Shown here: piece after piece, positions 7,959 through 16,800 of the stretch
How the letters are laid out: every line of letters begins with the position of its first letter
Numbering within the stretch: position 1 is the stretch's first letter
Source: Sphingomonas sp.
Lineage (GTDB): Bacteria; Pseudomonadota; Alphaproteobacteria; Sphingomonadales; Sphingomonadaceae
Assembly (NCBI GenBank): GCA_013822915.1
Contig: PNLG01000107.1
Location: 1 to 31,699, forward strand
Direction: 5' to 3'
Length of the DNA stretch: 31,699 bases
The notes under the pieces: generated by a model
Databases searched by the model: none
What the model was told of the DNA's origin: nothing
What the model saw: only the letters and a program-made list of their open reading frames with translations
Program-made: the position numbers and the translations under genes

Positions 7959-8366
7959 TCAGCCGAAGACCGGCGGCGCGCGCAGCGGCGGTCGCAGACG
8001 AGAAGGCGCGCGTTGAGCGCGGAAGACGACAGGCAGGAACCCGAGCGTCAGGACATAGGCGATGGCAAGCCCGAGCAACACAAGGTCGGCACCCGGCGCT
8101 GCCGCCATACTGAGCCCGGAAAAGGCGCATGGCGGATGGGCATTGTTGCCATCCTGATGATCGCCGCCCTGATCTTCGGCGCTCTTGCCCAGATCGAGCG
8201 CAACCATTTGTGGCCCTTGGCCCGAGCAGAGCGCGACCATGATCGTGCCGTTTGACGGCATGACCATAAACCCCTGCGGCACGATCGCTTTGGCGAGCAG
8301 CGCCACCGCGACCAGCATAAATGCTAGCCGTTGATGCTTCAGAAAATAGGCGCGCCAGAGTGCCAT
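7959..8366 (-). CDS. DUF2946-like membrane protein, first gene of the copper operon
   Basis: This 135-residue protein has an N-terminal hydrophobic helix (about residues 15-33), a periplasmic loop with Cys, His and Met (VALCSG near 50, GGDHQDGNNAHPPCAFSG in the middle) and a second helix (ADLVLLGLAIAYVLTLGF). The order helix, CSG motif, CAFSG motif, helix matches DUF2946, a family often beside copper genes and thought to bind metal, although its role has not been shown. Start 8366 has AGGTGG 5 bases before it; the GTG at 8375 is in frame but worse placed. The 74-base gap to the next gene is the largest in this operon. TauE/SafE ends 156 bases upstream on the same strand. Confidence 0.8.
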   Translation of the reverse strand: MALWRAYFLKHQRLAFMLVAVALLAKAIVPQGFMVMPSNGTIMVALCSGQGPQMVALDLGKSAEDQGGDHQDGNNAHPPCAFSGLSMAAAPGADLVLLGLAIAYVLTLGFLPVVFRAQRAPSRLRPPLRAPPVFG

Positions 8367-8401
8367 CAACGCCACCTAAACCAATCTCGATCATCTGTCA
8401 T

Positions 8402-8415
8402 CGGGCCGAAGCCCG
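8402..8415 (-). terminator. UUCG-loop hairpin between tauE-like gene and copper operon
   Basis: In minus-strand RNA this reads CGGGC-UUCG-GCCCG, a perfect 5-bp stem with the very stable UUCG tetraloop. It lies between the TauE/SafE stop and the DUF2946 start. No run of U follows, so it is at best a weak terminator; it may instead be a processing or mRNA-stabilising stem. Confidence 0.3.
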
Positions 8416-8522
8416 CGATTGCCACCGCCCGCTGAAGAGCCCGATCTGGAGCGAGATCAGGACTTTCGGCAATGACCGACCGCATCTTTCGGTAGGCGAC
8501 GGATGCTTTCACGAACAAGCAC

Positions 8523-9317
8523 TCATGGCGATCCAATCAAGCCGATTGCCCCAGCGCTTTTCCCGATCATATATGCCGCAACGACAAAAATCAGACCGGC
8601 AAATATCGTCGTCAGCTTGCCCCCATCGGCAAGCCGCTTGGCCAGCACCGTGCCGCCAAGCCCGCCGATGATGCCACCGGCAATGAACACCCCGGCAAGC
8701 GGCCAGTCGATCAACCCCGACCAGGCATAGTTTGCCGCCGTCGTCAGCCCAAAAGCGGTAACGGCGATCAAGCTCGTGCCGACGGCATTGATGATCGGCA
8801 TGCCCGTTGCAGCCACTAGCCCCGGCACGATCAGGAAGCCTCCGCCAATGCCGAAAAAGCCGGAAAACGCGCCCGTGCCCAGTCCAAAGCCGAACACTTT
8901 CGGTGCATTGGTGCGGTTGCACACGGCCGCCTCGACGCCCCTGTTGTTCCGCCCGCGCAGCATTGCCGCGCCAACCACGACCATGACGAGTGCGAACAGG
9001 AACAGCAGCCGGTCGCCGTCAAATGCCTTGCCCACCGTCGATCCGGCAAGTGCGCCGAAAATGCCTGCAGCCGCGTACATCCCCCCGCACCGCCACTTGA
9101 CGGTGCCGGATCGGGCATGGCTGATCAGTCCGGTCGCGGCGTTGACGGCCACCGCCAGCGCGCTGGTGCCGATCGCGATATGCGGGCTCGCCACCCCCAC
9201 GACATAGACCATCAGCGGCACGGCCAGAATCGATCCACCCCCGCCGACCAGCCCGAGCGTGAAGCCGACAAGAACGCCGGACAGCGCGCCAAGTCCGTAA
9301 TGAAGGGTATCGATCAA
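8523..9317 (-). CDS. TauE/SafE-family sulfite/sulfonate exporter
   Basis: This 264-residue integral membrane protein has about eight helices in two halves, each opening with the glycine-rich family signature: GFTLGLVGGGGSILAVPL (about residues 18-35) and FSGFFGIGGGFLIVPGL (about 155-171). The family moves sulfite, sulfoacetate or related anions out across the inner membrane. The start is TTG at 9317, 6 bases after the dioxygenase stop, with no obvious ribosome site, so translational coupling is likely. Pairing with a persulfide dioxygenase-type gene is the arrangement of known bigR/blh operons, where the dioxygenase makes sulfite and the exporter removes it. It probably shares the promoter at 10284-10304. 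Confidence 0.9.
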   Translation of the reverse strand: MIDTLHYGLGALSGVLVGFTLGLVGGGGSILAVPLMVYVVGVASPHIAIGTSALAVAVNAATGLISHARSGTVKWRCGGMYAAAGIFGALAGSTVGKAFDGDRLLFLFALVMVVVGAAMLRGRNNRGVEAAVCNRTNAPKVFGFGLGTGAFSGFFGIGGGFLIVPGLVAATGMPIINAVGTSLIAVTAFGLTTAANYAWSGLIDWPLAGVFIAGGIIGGLGGTVLAKRLADGGKLTTIFAGLIFVVAAYMIGKSAGAIGLIGSP

Positions 9318-9323
9318 GCGTAA

Positions 9324-10262
9324 TCAGACCGTGTCGAGCGGGATTTTGAGATAGCGCGTGCCATTGGCCTCGGGCTCGGGCAGGTGGCCGCCGCGCATAT
9401 TGACCTGAATGGCAGGCAGGATCAGGCGGGGCATATCCAGCGTGGCATCGCGCGCCGTTCGCATCGCGACGAATGCATCCTCGTCCACGCCGTCATGAAC
9501 ATGAACATTGCCGTCGCGCTGGGCGCCGATCGTCGTTTCCCAAGCAAAGACATCGCGTCCGGGGGCCTTGTAGTCATGGCACAGGAACAGCCGTGCCGCG
9601 CGAGGCAGCGACAGAAGGCGACGGATCGAGCGGAACAGCTGGCGCGCATCGCCGCCGGGAAAATCGGCGCGTGCCGTGCCGAAATCGGGCATGAAGATCG
9701 TGTCACCGGGGAACACCGCGTCGCCGATCACATAGGCAAGGTCGGCAGGCGTATGGCCGGGGACATGCAGCACGATCGCCTCCAGCCCGCCGATGCTGAA
9801 ACGATCGCCATCGTCGAACAACTGGCCAAATTGCGATCCATCGCGATCGAAGCTGGTGGTCTCATTGAACAGCGTGCCGAACACTTGCTGCACCGTCGTG
9901 ATCGACCGACCGATGGCGATCCTGCCGCCCAGTTTTTCCTGCAAATAGGGTGCGGCAGAGAAATGATCGGCATGGGCGTGGGTTTCGAGCAACCATTCAA
10001 CGGTCAACCCTTCCGCGCGGACATAATCGATAATCACATCGGCCGACATATGGCCGGTGCGCGCCGACGCAGGATCGAAGTCCAGGACCGAATCAATGAT
10101 CGCTGCGATCCGACTTTCGGGATCATGCACGACATGACTGGCCGTGAAGGTCGCCTCGTCGAAAAAGCTGCGAACGATGGCGCGGGGCGCTTCCCCGATC
10201 AGGCTTGCGGTGATGGTGGCGGATGCGCGATCAATTATCGCATCGCGCGGCGTCGAGGCCAT
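9324..10262 (-). CDS. Persulfide dioxygenase-type metallo-beta-lactamase-fold hydrolase (ETHE1/Blh group)
   Basis: This 312-residue protein has the MBL metal motif H95-A-H97-A-D99-H100, H170 in VPGHTP, D187 in FPGDTIF and the late His in LFLCHDYK. The string PDFGTARADFPGGD is the mark of the ETHE1/Blh branch, whose members use one mononuclear iron to oxidise glutathione persulfide to sulfite and glutathione. It has no attached rhodanese domain. The start at 10262 is set by AGGAG 6 bases upstream; an ATG/near-start 21 bases earlier is poorer. It is cytoplasmic and leads an operon with the TauE/SafE exporter. The gene diverges from a peroxiredoxin across an inverted-repeat operator, so it is probably induced by reactive sulfur. 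Confidence 0.92.
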   Translation of the reverse strand: MASTPRDAIIDRASATITASLIGEAPRAIVRSFFDEATFTASHVVHDPESRIAAIIDSVLDFDPASARTGHMSADVIIDYVRAEGLTVEWLLETHAHADHFSAAPYLQEKLGGRIAIGRSITTVQQVFGTLFNETTSFDRDGSQFGQLFDDGDRFSIGGLEAIVLHVPGHTPADLAYVIGDAVFPGDTIFMPDFGTARADFPGGDARQLFRSIRRLLSLPRAARLFLCHDYKAPGRDVFAWETTIGAQRDGNVHVHDGVDEDAFVAMRTARDATLDMPRLILPAIQVNMRGGHLPEPEANGTRYLKIPLDTV

Positions 10263-10283
10263 GACATACTCCTGGGATTTCAC

Positions 10284-10304
10284 GATTACGTAAATGATAT
10301 AATC
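10284..10304. promoter_or_regulatory. Operator A, GATTA-N11-TAATC, overlapping a -10 box
   Basis: The repeat GATTA (10284-10288), 11 bases, TAATC (10300-10304) is perfect. Its right part overlaps TATAAT (10298-10303), a consensus -10 box for the rightward peroxiredoxin; a second short inverted repeat ATGAT-ATA-ATCAT lies inside. It sits between the divergent dioxygenase and peroxiredoxin genes, 22 bases from the dioxygenase start. The same pattern recurs at 18418, 22341 and, with one extra base, 24075. Placement over the -10 suggests a repressor site. Confidence 0.65.
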
Positions 10305-10375
10305 ATGTAAGCGTCTTGCGTCAATCGTTCGGCAGTGGCATATTCGATCATCGACGGGCGAAAGGGCGAGAAAAA

Positions 10376-11026
10376 TTGGACGATCAAAGGCGCTTGGTTA
10401 CACCTTGCGGGCCTGCAAGGCTCGGCGATCCGCTTCCCAATTTCACCGCGAGAACGACGCAAGGCGTCAAGTCGCTTAGTGATTTTCGCGGAAAATGGTT
10501 GATCCTGTTTTCGCATCCCGCCGATTTCACCCCGGTCTGCACCAGCGAATTCGTGGCGATCGCCCGTGCAGCGGATCGGTTCGCGGCGCTTGATTGCAAT
10601 CTGATGGCGCTATCGGTTGACAGCCTTTTCTCGCACTTTGCCTGGCTCCGCGCGATTCATGAGAAATTCGGCGTCAAGGTGGAGTTTCCACTGATTGAAG
10701 ATCCGACGCTCGAGATTGCCCGCGCCTACGGCATGATCGCGCCCGACGCGCTCGACGCGGCATCGGTGCGGGCGACCTATTTCGTCGATCCTGAGGGCCG
10801 CTTGCGCGCTTCGACTTGTTATCCGGCCACGGTTGGCCGTTCGGTCGATGAAATGCTGCGGCTACTCGCTGCGCTTCAGCGCACCGATGCGCAGCACGCG
10901 CTCGTCCCGGCCGACTGGACACCGGGCAACGATCTGCTGACCGTACCCAGCCAGTTGCTGCCCGATGTGTTCGCCGCCAACGATCCCACCGAGTGGTTCT
11001 ATACCCCCATGAAGGATGCGGGCTGA
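10376..11026 (+). CDS. Prx6-type peroxiredoxin, copy 1
   Basis: From the TTG at 10376 the protein has 216 residues. The active-site string SHPADFTPVCTSEF holds the peroxidatic C55 with T52, and H47 precedes it, as in the Prx6 group, which reduces peroxides and organic hydroperoxides. Other Cys at about 11, 69 and 153 could resolve the sulfenic acid. The TTG start is chosen because AGGGCGAG lies just upstream and the length then matches copy 2 at 23349-24005, with which it shares most motifs (GKWL, LFSHPADFTPVCT, EKFGV, GRSV). The open frame extends to 10316, but that part has no equivalent in copy 2. The ArsR gene begins 2 bases after its stop. Confidence 0.9.
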   Translation: MDDQRRLVTPCGPARLGDPLPNFTARTTQGVKSLSDFRGKWLILFSHPADFTPVCTSEFVAIARAADRFAALDCNLMALSVDSLFSHFAWLRAIHEKFGVKVEFPLIEDPTLEIARAYGMIAPDALDAASVRATYFVDPEGRLRASTCYPATVGRSVDEMLRLLAALQRTDAQHALVPADWTPGNDLLTVPSQLLPDVFAANDPTEWFYTPMKDAG

Positions 11027-11028
11027 TC

Positions 11029-11400
11029 ATGGGCGTTGATCTGCGCGCGGTCGATATCGAGATGCATGCCGAATTGCTCCGTGCGATCGCACATGCGGTG
11101 CGGCTCGATCTCCTGCGCACGCTGACCGGCGGGGAGCGCAGCGTCAGCGACCTTGAGGCGGCAACCGGCGTAGTGCAGCCCGGCTTGTCGCAACAGCTCG
11201 GCATTTTGCGCAAGGCCGACCTTGTGCTGACCCGGCGCGAGGCGAAACAGGTGTTTTACCGCATCAATCACATGCGCTTCGCTGAATTGAGCGCCCTGCT
11301 CGATGCTTTTGCGGATACGATCGCCGTGCCGCGCCGCGATGCGTTGTCCGACCGCATGACAAGCGGCGGCGGTGCCGCAATGTTCGCCCGAATGCAGTAG
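11029..11400 (+). CDS. ArsR-family winged-helix regulator without cysteines
   Basis: This 123-residue protein has the ArsR helix-turn-helix and wing: SVSDLEAATGV, QPGLSQQLGILRKADLV, then TRREAKQVFYRI. It contains no cysteine, so it cannot sense persulfide or thiophilic metals by the usual thiol chemistry, unlike the second ArsR protein at 13499-13822. His and Asp at its N-terminus and in helix 5 could bind metal, but no clear site is seen. It follows the peroxiredoxin by 2 bases and must share its transcript, so it may act on operator A or interact with the other ArsR protein. The ATG at 11029 is preferred to an upstream GTG at 10993 inside the peroxiredoxin gene. Confidence 0.85.
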   Translation: MGVDLRAVDIEMHAELLRAIAHAVRLDLLRTLTGGERSVSDLEAATGVVQPGLSQQLGILRKADLVLTRREAKQVFYRINHMRFAELSALLDAFADTIAVPRRDALSDRMTSGGGAAMFARMQ

Positions 11401-11426
11401 CAGGCAGGCGGGGTGGCGGGCCTGCT
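11399..11426. terminator. Inverted repeat between convergent genes, possible two-way terminator
   Basis: AGCAGGC (11399-11405) pairs perfectly with GCCTGCT (11420-11426) across a G-rich 14-base loop. It lies exactly between the converging ArsR and TsdA-like genes. There is no T-run on either side, so termination is only suggested by position. Confidence 0.35.
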
Positions 11427-11428
11427 CT

Positions 11429-12427
11429 CTACCGCCCCGTCAGGCCAGCGACGCCATCGCCCAGCAGATCACCGTCGATCCGCTGGCCATAATAATCCCC
11501 GTTCGGGTGAAAGAGCGCGCGCGCGTCGGCGATGCTGCCGGTCTGGCGCGGATCGCGGGGGCGGTCTCGACTGTCCATGAAGGCCGCGACGTCCCAGGCT
11601 TGTTGGTTGCTCAGGCTATATCCCTGCCCCAAGGGCATGTTCGCCTTGATGAAACCCGCGGCGTTGGCGACCCTGGCCATCCCCGCCCCCCAATTGAACG
11701 ACTGCGCCCCCCAGAGCGGCGGGACGGCATAGCCGCCATCATCAGCCTTTTGGCCCTGCCCATCGACACCATGGCACGCCGCGCAATGCTGGGAATAAAC
11801 CTTGGCGCCGCGCTGCGGATCATGACCGGGCGCGGTCGGCTTGAGTTTCAGAAATCCCCTGCCAGGCAGATCGACGCCGGTCGGCGCTCCCTTGGCAAGC
11901 CAGAAGAAGTACATCTGCAGATCGCGATAGATCGGATCGGCGGGGGGTGGCGCGCTGCCGCTGGAGGAAACCTGCGCATTGATCGAATAGGTGAAGCAAT
12001 CGCGAATACGATCCTCCATCGTATTGATCCGCCCGTTCTTGGCGCGATGGGCGGGATAGACGCCCCATGCAGCCCACATTGGCGCTGCATGGGGCTGGCG
12101 ACCGGAGTTCAGGTGGCAATTGCTGCATGACAGGCCGTTACCAACATAAGCGCCTGCATTCGCTTTGGTATGGAGGAAAATCTGCTGCCCGCGCCGGATC
12201 GCGGCACCCTCGGGCCCGCCGGGTATCGCCGAATCGGGTGGTGGCGTAAACGATATCGGCACTGCTGGGGTCGAAGCTACCCGTGCGGTCGGGGCGTCGA
12301 CGCCGCCGCGCAAGCCGATCATGTACATGACCGCGCCGACAATGATGATCGCGAGCGGGATACCCGCCCAGGCAAGGAAACGTCGCCCCAATGTTCGCTG
12401 GGACGTGTCACTCAATCCGTCATGCAT
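11429..12427 (-). CDS. tsdA: TsdA-like dihaem c cytochrome, membrane anchored
   Basis: This 332-residue protein has one N-terminal membrane helix (about residues 18-39) and two c-type haem sites, C101-SN-C104-H105 and C215-AA-C218-H219. The string GNGLSCSNCHLNSGR, then YPAHRAKNGRINTMEDRI, then C144, follows the thiosulfate dehydrogenase TsdA family. There a Cys about 40 residues after the first haem His is an axial ligand; here the gap is 39. TsdA joins two thiosulfates into tetrathionate in the periplasm, or does the reverse. Start 12427 has a GGGACGAG ribosome site. It closes the seven-gene operon that begins at the rhodanese. Most TsdA proteins I know are soluble with a cleaved signal; an anchor that may stay uncut is unusual. 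The direction of reaction cannot be read from the sequence. Confidence 0.85.
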   Translation of the reverse strand: MHDGLSDTSQRTLGRRFLAWAGIPLAIIIVGAVMYMIGLRGGVDAPTARVASTPAVPISFTPPPDSAIPGGPEGAAIRRGQQIFLHTKANAGAYVGNGLSCSNCHLNSGRQPHAAPMWAAWGVYPAHRAKNGRINTMEDRIRDCFTYSINAQVSSSGSAPPPADPIYRDLQMYFFWLAKGAPTGVDLPGRGFLKLKPTAPGHDPQRGAKVYSQHCAACHGVDGQGQKADDGGYAVPPLWGAQSFNWGAGMARVANAAGFIKANMPLGQGYSLSNQQAWDVAAFMDSRDRPRDPRQTGSIADARALFHPNGDYYGQRIDGDLLGDGVAGLTGR

Positions 12428-12476
12428 CTCTCGTCCCTGGTCAGTCCGCCCACCCGATCCGGCGGCATCTAACGTC

Positions 12477-13019
12477 TCATTCGGGCAGCAAGGCCCAGCC
12501 ACGCAGTTGCAGGTTCGCCATGGTCGTCATAGCCGAGACATCAACCCTGACGCCGGTTGCGACGTTCTTTACTTCATATTTGTGCGCATACAGCGCCTGC
12601 CCGCAAACCGCGACAACGACACCCGCCGCCCGCAACTTGGCGATCAGCGCGATGTTGGGGTTGTTCGGCACCTTGGTCTGGGCAGCATAAACGGCGTCGT
12701 TGGTGATGATCTGGGTGGCGGGACCATAGAGGATCGCGACGATATCGCCCGGTTTCACATGGACGCCGTCGGCGGCGAGCAGGTTGAGGAAGCGCGCAAC
12801 GCGTTCGAGCGAAGCGTTGGGCTTGGCTGGATCGGCGCTTGCCTTCGTTACGGGAAACACGACGCGGTAGCGCAGCACTGGATCAGGCCGCTCCATCGCC
12901 CCCTCGGTCGGGAAGCCCGCGCCAAAGGATTCGATCGCCGGCGCGCGGTGCTCCTGCGCAAAGCCGGGGCCTGCCGTAGCGAATGTCACCAGCGCGGCGA
13001 CAGCAAACCATAGTTTCAT
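12477..13019 (-). CDS. Secreted DsrE-family protein
   Basis: This 180-residue protein has a Sec signal peptide (about residues 1-21, cut after GFA) and a DsrE/DsrF-like fold. The conserved Cys of the family is C139 in VVVAVCGQAL, preceded by KLRAAGV and followed by the tail of the domain. DsrE-type proteins pass sulfane sulfur between thiols through that Cys. Those in the cytoplasm act in sulfur relays; the periplasmic branch, to which this belongs, has no firm role. GGGAGAG lies before the start. Its position between thioredoxin (46 bases upstream) and the TsdA-like cytochrome (49 bases downstream) suggests handling of sulfur in the periplasm, perhaps for the cytochrome. Confidence 0.87.
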   Translation of the reverse strand: MKLWFAVAALVTFATAGPGFAQEHRAPAIESFGAGFPTEGAMERPDPVLRYRVVFPVTKASADPAKPNASLERVARFLNLLAADGVHVKPGDIVAILYGPATQIITNDAVYAAQTKVPNNPNIALIAKLRAAGVVVAVCGQALYAHKYEVKNVATGVRVDVSAMTTMANLQLRGWALLPE

Positions 13020-13064
13020 CGAGCTCTCCCTGAATTCAGTGCCAACGATTCAAATCGCGTGACC

Positions 13065-13502
13065 CTAGCTAACGCCCACGCTCTCTACCCAGCGCATAAT
13101 TCCCGCCTTGTCCATTGCGCCAGCCTGCCGGGCGGTCTCGACGCCGCCTTTGAACAATATCAAGGTTGGGATCGAGCGGATTGCGTAGCGCCCGGCCAGC
13201 ACCTGCTCGGCCTCGGTATCCACCTTGAGCAGCCGAACCTTTGGATCGAGCTCGGCTGCAGCGGCGGCGAAAGCCGGAGCCATCATCCGGCATGGCCCGC
13301 ACCAACTGGCCCAAAAATCGACCAGCACCGGGCCGCTGCTCCGGGTGATCACCTTGTCGAACAGCGCTTTATCGGCGTCGATCGGTGCGCCTGTCGTCAA
13401 ACGGCGGTGGCAGGTGCCACAGTTCGGATTGTCGACCAGCCGCGCCTCGGGGACGCGGTTGAGCGCCTGGCAGTGCGGGCAGACGAGGATTGCACTGCTC
13501 AT
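13065..13502 (-). CDS. trxC: Thioredoxin 2 (TrxC type, zinc-ribbon N-terminus)
   Basis: This 145-residue protein carries an N-terminal zinc ribbon (C8-PH-C11 and C28-GT-C31) and a thioredoxin domain with the active site W67-C68-G-P-C71 and cis-Pro loop RSIPTLILF. This is the build of TrxC, a cytoplasmic disulfide reductase with extra resistance to oxidation. Its ribosome site (AGGAGA) lies inside the ArsR gene and the two overlap by 4 bases. In a sulfur-stress operon it would remove protein persulfides and recycle the ArsR cysteines and peroxiredoxins. The DsrE gene follows after 45 bases. Confidence 0.94.
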   Translation of the reverse strand: MSSAILVCPHCQALNRVPEARLVDNPNCGTCHRRLTTGAPIDADKALFDKVITRSSGPVLVDFWASWCGPCRMMAPAFAAAAAELDPKVRLLKVDTEAEQVLAGRYAIRSIPTLILFKGGVETARQAGAMDKAGIMRWVESVGVS

Positions 13503-13822
13503 CCGGGCTCTCCTGCGATGCGTCCGCTATAATCGCACAAGGCTGCGATGATGCCCGCGACTTGCGCATCGACCAGCCGGTAGAAGCGCGACTGCGCCTC
13601 TGCGCGCACGCGTACCGTACCCGCATCACGCAGTACCGCTAGATGCTGCGACACGCTCGCCTGCGAAAGGCCGGTCAGTGAGACGAGTTCGCCGACCGAA
13701 ACCTCACCGTCGGTCATCCGGCACAGCATGATAAGCCGGTCTCGGTGCGCAAGAAGTCGCAATCGTTCAGCAACATGCGCGGCATTGTCGTGCAGCACGG
13801 CGATAGGTCCGGTGAAGCTCAT
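13499..13822 (-). CDS. ArsR-family regulator of the SqrR/BigR/YgaV persulfide-sensing type
   Basis: This 107-residue winged-helix repressor has C34 in helix 2 (LIMLCRMTDGE) and C96 in the last helix (AALCDYSG), 62 residues apart. SqrR and BigR sense persulfide by forming a tetrasulfide link between two Cys at these same places, 66 apart. The recognition helix is LSQASVSQHLAVLRDAG. Apart from the Cys, it also has the family strings RDRLIMLC and GEVSVGEL. It overlaps the RND gene before it and the thioredoxin gene after it by 4 bases each, so it is made with them. It is the best candidate to bind the repeated operator at 10284, 18418, 22341 and 24075. Confidence 0.9.
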   Translation of the reverse strand: MSFTGPIAVLHDNAAHVAERLRLLAHRDRLIMLCRMTDGEVSVGELVSLTGLSQASVSQHLAVLRDAGTVRVRAEAQSRFYRLVDAQVAGIIAALCDYSGRIAGEPG

Positions 13823-16800
13823 GTGGCCAAAGTGGCGGGGAGACCGTCATCGCGCAAGACAATGTAGATCGCGGGGATTACCAGCACCGTCAGCAAGGTC
13901 GACGAAGCCAGCCCGAACAGCAGCGAGATGGCGAGGCCCTGAAAGATCGGATCGGTCAGGATCACTGCCGCCCCGATCATCGCCGCCGCCGCCGTCAGCG
14001 CGATCGGCTTGAAGCGGATCATGCCCGCCTCGAGCAGCGTGTCGCGCAGCGATTTATCGGGCGCGCGGGCGTGGTTGATGAAGTCGACCAGCAGGATCGA
14101 ATTGCGCACGATGATGCCAGCGAGCGCGATGAAGCCGATCATCGATGTGGCCGTAAAGGGTGCCGCGAAGAGCATATGCCCGATGACAATCCCCACCAGC
14201 GTGAGCGGAATGGGCGTCAGGATCACCAGCGGTAGCTTGAAATTCCGGAACTGGCCGACGACGAGCACATAAATCGCCAACAGTGCCACCCCGAAGGCCG
14301 CCCCCATGTCACGGAAAGTGACCCAGGTGATTTCCCACTCGCCGTCCCACAGCAGTGACGTCTTGCTTTCATCGACCGGCTGGCCGTTCAGCCGGATCTC
14401 GGGCTTGATCAGGCCCTTCGCCTTCCAGTCGAATTTTTCGACCGCGTCGTTGACGGCGAGCATGCCATAGATCGGCGCCTCGTAGCGCCCGGCAAGCTCG
14501 GCAGTCACCATCGTCGCGCCACGCCCGTCGCGGCGGAAGAGCGACTGCCCGCCGGGCTGCACCTTTGCTTCAACGAGTTCATCGAGCTGGATCAATTGCG
14601 GGCCGCCCGGTGCCTGCGCCACTGCCACCGGGGTAGCGGCGAGCGCCTGGCTCCAGCTGCGCTGCGACTGATCGAGCGCGATCTGGATCGGCAGCGGATC
14701 GCGCCCGCCGCCACGCGGGGCATAGCCGACGACCTGATCGCCGAGAAGCGCGCCGATCGAATCGAACAGCTGCCGTTCGGACAAGCCATATTGGTCAAGC
14801 TTGGCGCGATCCGGGATCAGCCGCAGTTCGGGGCGTGGTTGCCCAAAGCTGTTGTCGACATCGACAATATACGGCACCGATTTGAAGATCGCCTCTAGCT
14901 GCGTTGCCGTCGCGCGGCGCACGGCTTCATCGGGGCCATAGATCTCAGCCAGCAACGTCGCGAGCACGGGCGGGCCCGGCGGCGTTTCGACCACCTTGAT
15001 CGATCCGCCCGCTGGCAGCGGCACCGCCTTCAGCTTCTCGCGCAGTGCAACGGCAATGGCGTGGCTGGCGCGGGCACGATCATCCTTGGGTGCGAGCGTG
15101 ACCATCAGATCGCCCATTTCGGGTCGCGATCGCAGGAAGTAATGGCGCACCAGCCCGTTGAAGTTGAACGGAGCGGAGGTGCCGACATAGGCCTCCATCG
15201 CCTCCACCTCGGGCAAGGTGCGCGCAACGGCGGCTGCCTGTTCAAGCGTGCGCGCGGTCGCTTCAAGGCTGCTGCCCTCGGACAGATCGACGACCAGCTG
15301 GACCTCACTCTTGTTGTCGAACGGCAGCAGCTTCACCGTCACCGCCTTGAAGTAGAACATCGAGCAGGCGACAAGCGTCGCTATGCCCACCGCGATCAGG
15401 AACAGCCGGGCGCTTTGCCGGGTGGCAATGACGCGAGCGGCAACGCTGGCGTACAGCGCGCCAAGCTTGCCGCCGTGAGTGTCATCATGGCCGTGTCCGT
15501 GCGACGTGGCCGAGCGCGCAAAGCGGATCATCAGCCACGGCGCGATGATGACGGCAACGAAGAAGCTGAAGATCATCGCCGCGGACGCATTGATCGGAAT
15601 GGGTGCCATATATGGACCCATCAGTCCCGACACGAACAGCATTGGCAGCAACGCCGCGACGACGGTCAGTGTTGCAACGATCGTCGGGTTGCCGACTTCG
15701 GCAACGGCATCGACAGCGGCATTGACCGGGCTGCGATCATCGGACATCGCCCAGTGGCGCGCGATATTCTCGATCATCACGATCGCATCGTCGACCAGGA
15801 TGCCAATCGAAAAGATCAGGGCAAACAGGCTCACGCGGTTGATCGTGAAGCCCATCAGGTTCGAAGCGAACATCGTCAGCAGGATCGTCGTCGGGATGAC
15901 GATCGCGGTGACGCCCGCTTCGCGCCAGCCGATCGAAAAGCCGATCAACACGACAATCGAGACGGTTGCAAGCGCGAGGTGGAACAGCAGCTCGTTCGCC
16001 TTGTCATTAGCGCTTTCACCGTAATTGCGCGTAACGGCGACATCGACGCTGGCGGGGATCAGCGATCCGCGCAGCGCATCCACGCGCGCCACGACCGAGG
16101 TCGAGACATCAACCGCATTGGCGCCTGCGCGCTTGGCAATCGCAATGCTGACGGCGGGCGCGCGGTGCCAGCCCTTGCCCTCGGTGCGCGACCAGCGCCA
16201 GGCCCGGGCTTGATCCTCGGTTGCGGCCTGTTCGACGCTGGCGACATCGCGCAAATAGACGGGTGCGCCGCTTACGGACCGCACGATCAGCGCGCCGACA
16301 TCGGCGGCACTGCCCAGCGTCTGGCCGGCAATCACGCTTGCGGCCTGCCCGCCCTCCCGCACCGTGCCGACCGGGAACGCCCGGTTGGCCTGCGATGCGG
16401 CCTCGATCACGCTGTTCAGCGGCACCCGGTAAAGCGCGAGCTTTGCCGGATCGGGGGCAATGCGGATCGCTTCGCGCTGGCCGCCGACGATGAAGCTCAG
16501 GCCGACATTGTCGACCTTGGCGATCTCAGTGCGCAGCCGCCCCGCGAGTTCGAACAGTGACTGATCAGTCCACGCTCCCGGCGCGCCGGGCTTGGGCGAT
16601 ACCGTCAACACAACAATCGGCACGTCGCTGATTCCGCGCACGGTCACTTGTGGCGGCGGAATGCCGACCGGGATCGATGCGATATTGGCGTTCAGCTTCT
16701 CATCGATCCGGGTCGCGGCGTCCTCCGGGTTCGACCCCACCAGGAAGCGGGCCGTGACGAGCACACCATTATCCTCGGCCTGGGTATAGACATGCTCGAC

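Noticed and set aside
9318..9330. Half of the operator motif (GATTAC) before the TauE/SafE start
   Set aside because: Only one arm is present and it lies between coupled genes, so it is probably chance.
15061..16560. 499-codon plus-strand frame opposite the RND pump
   Set aside because: Shadow of the pump gene, composition dominated by Arg, Asp, Gln and Gly, no domain.
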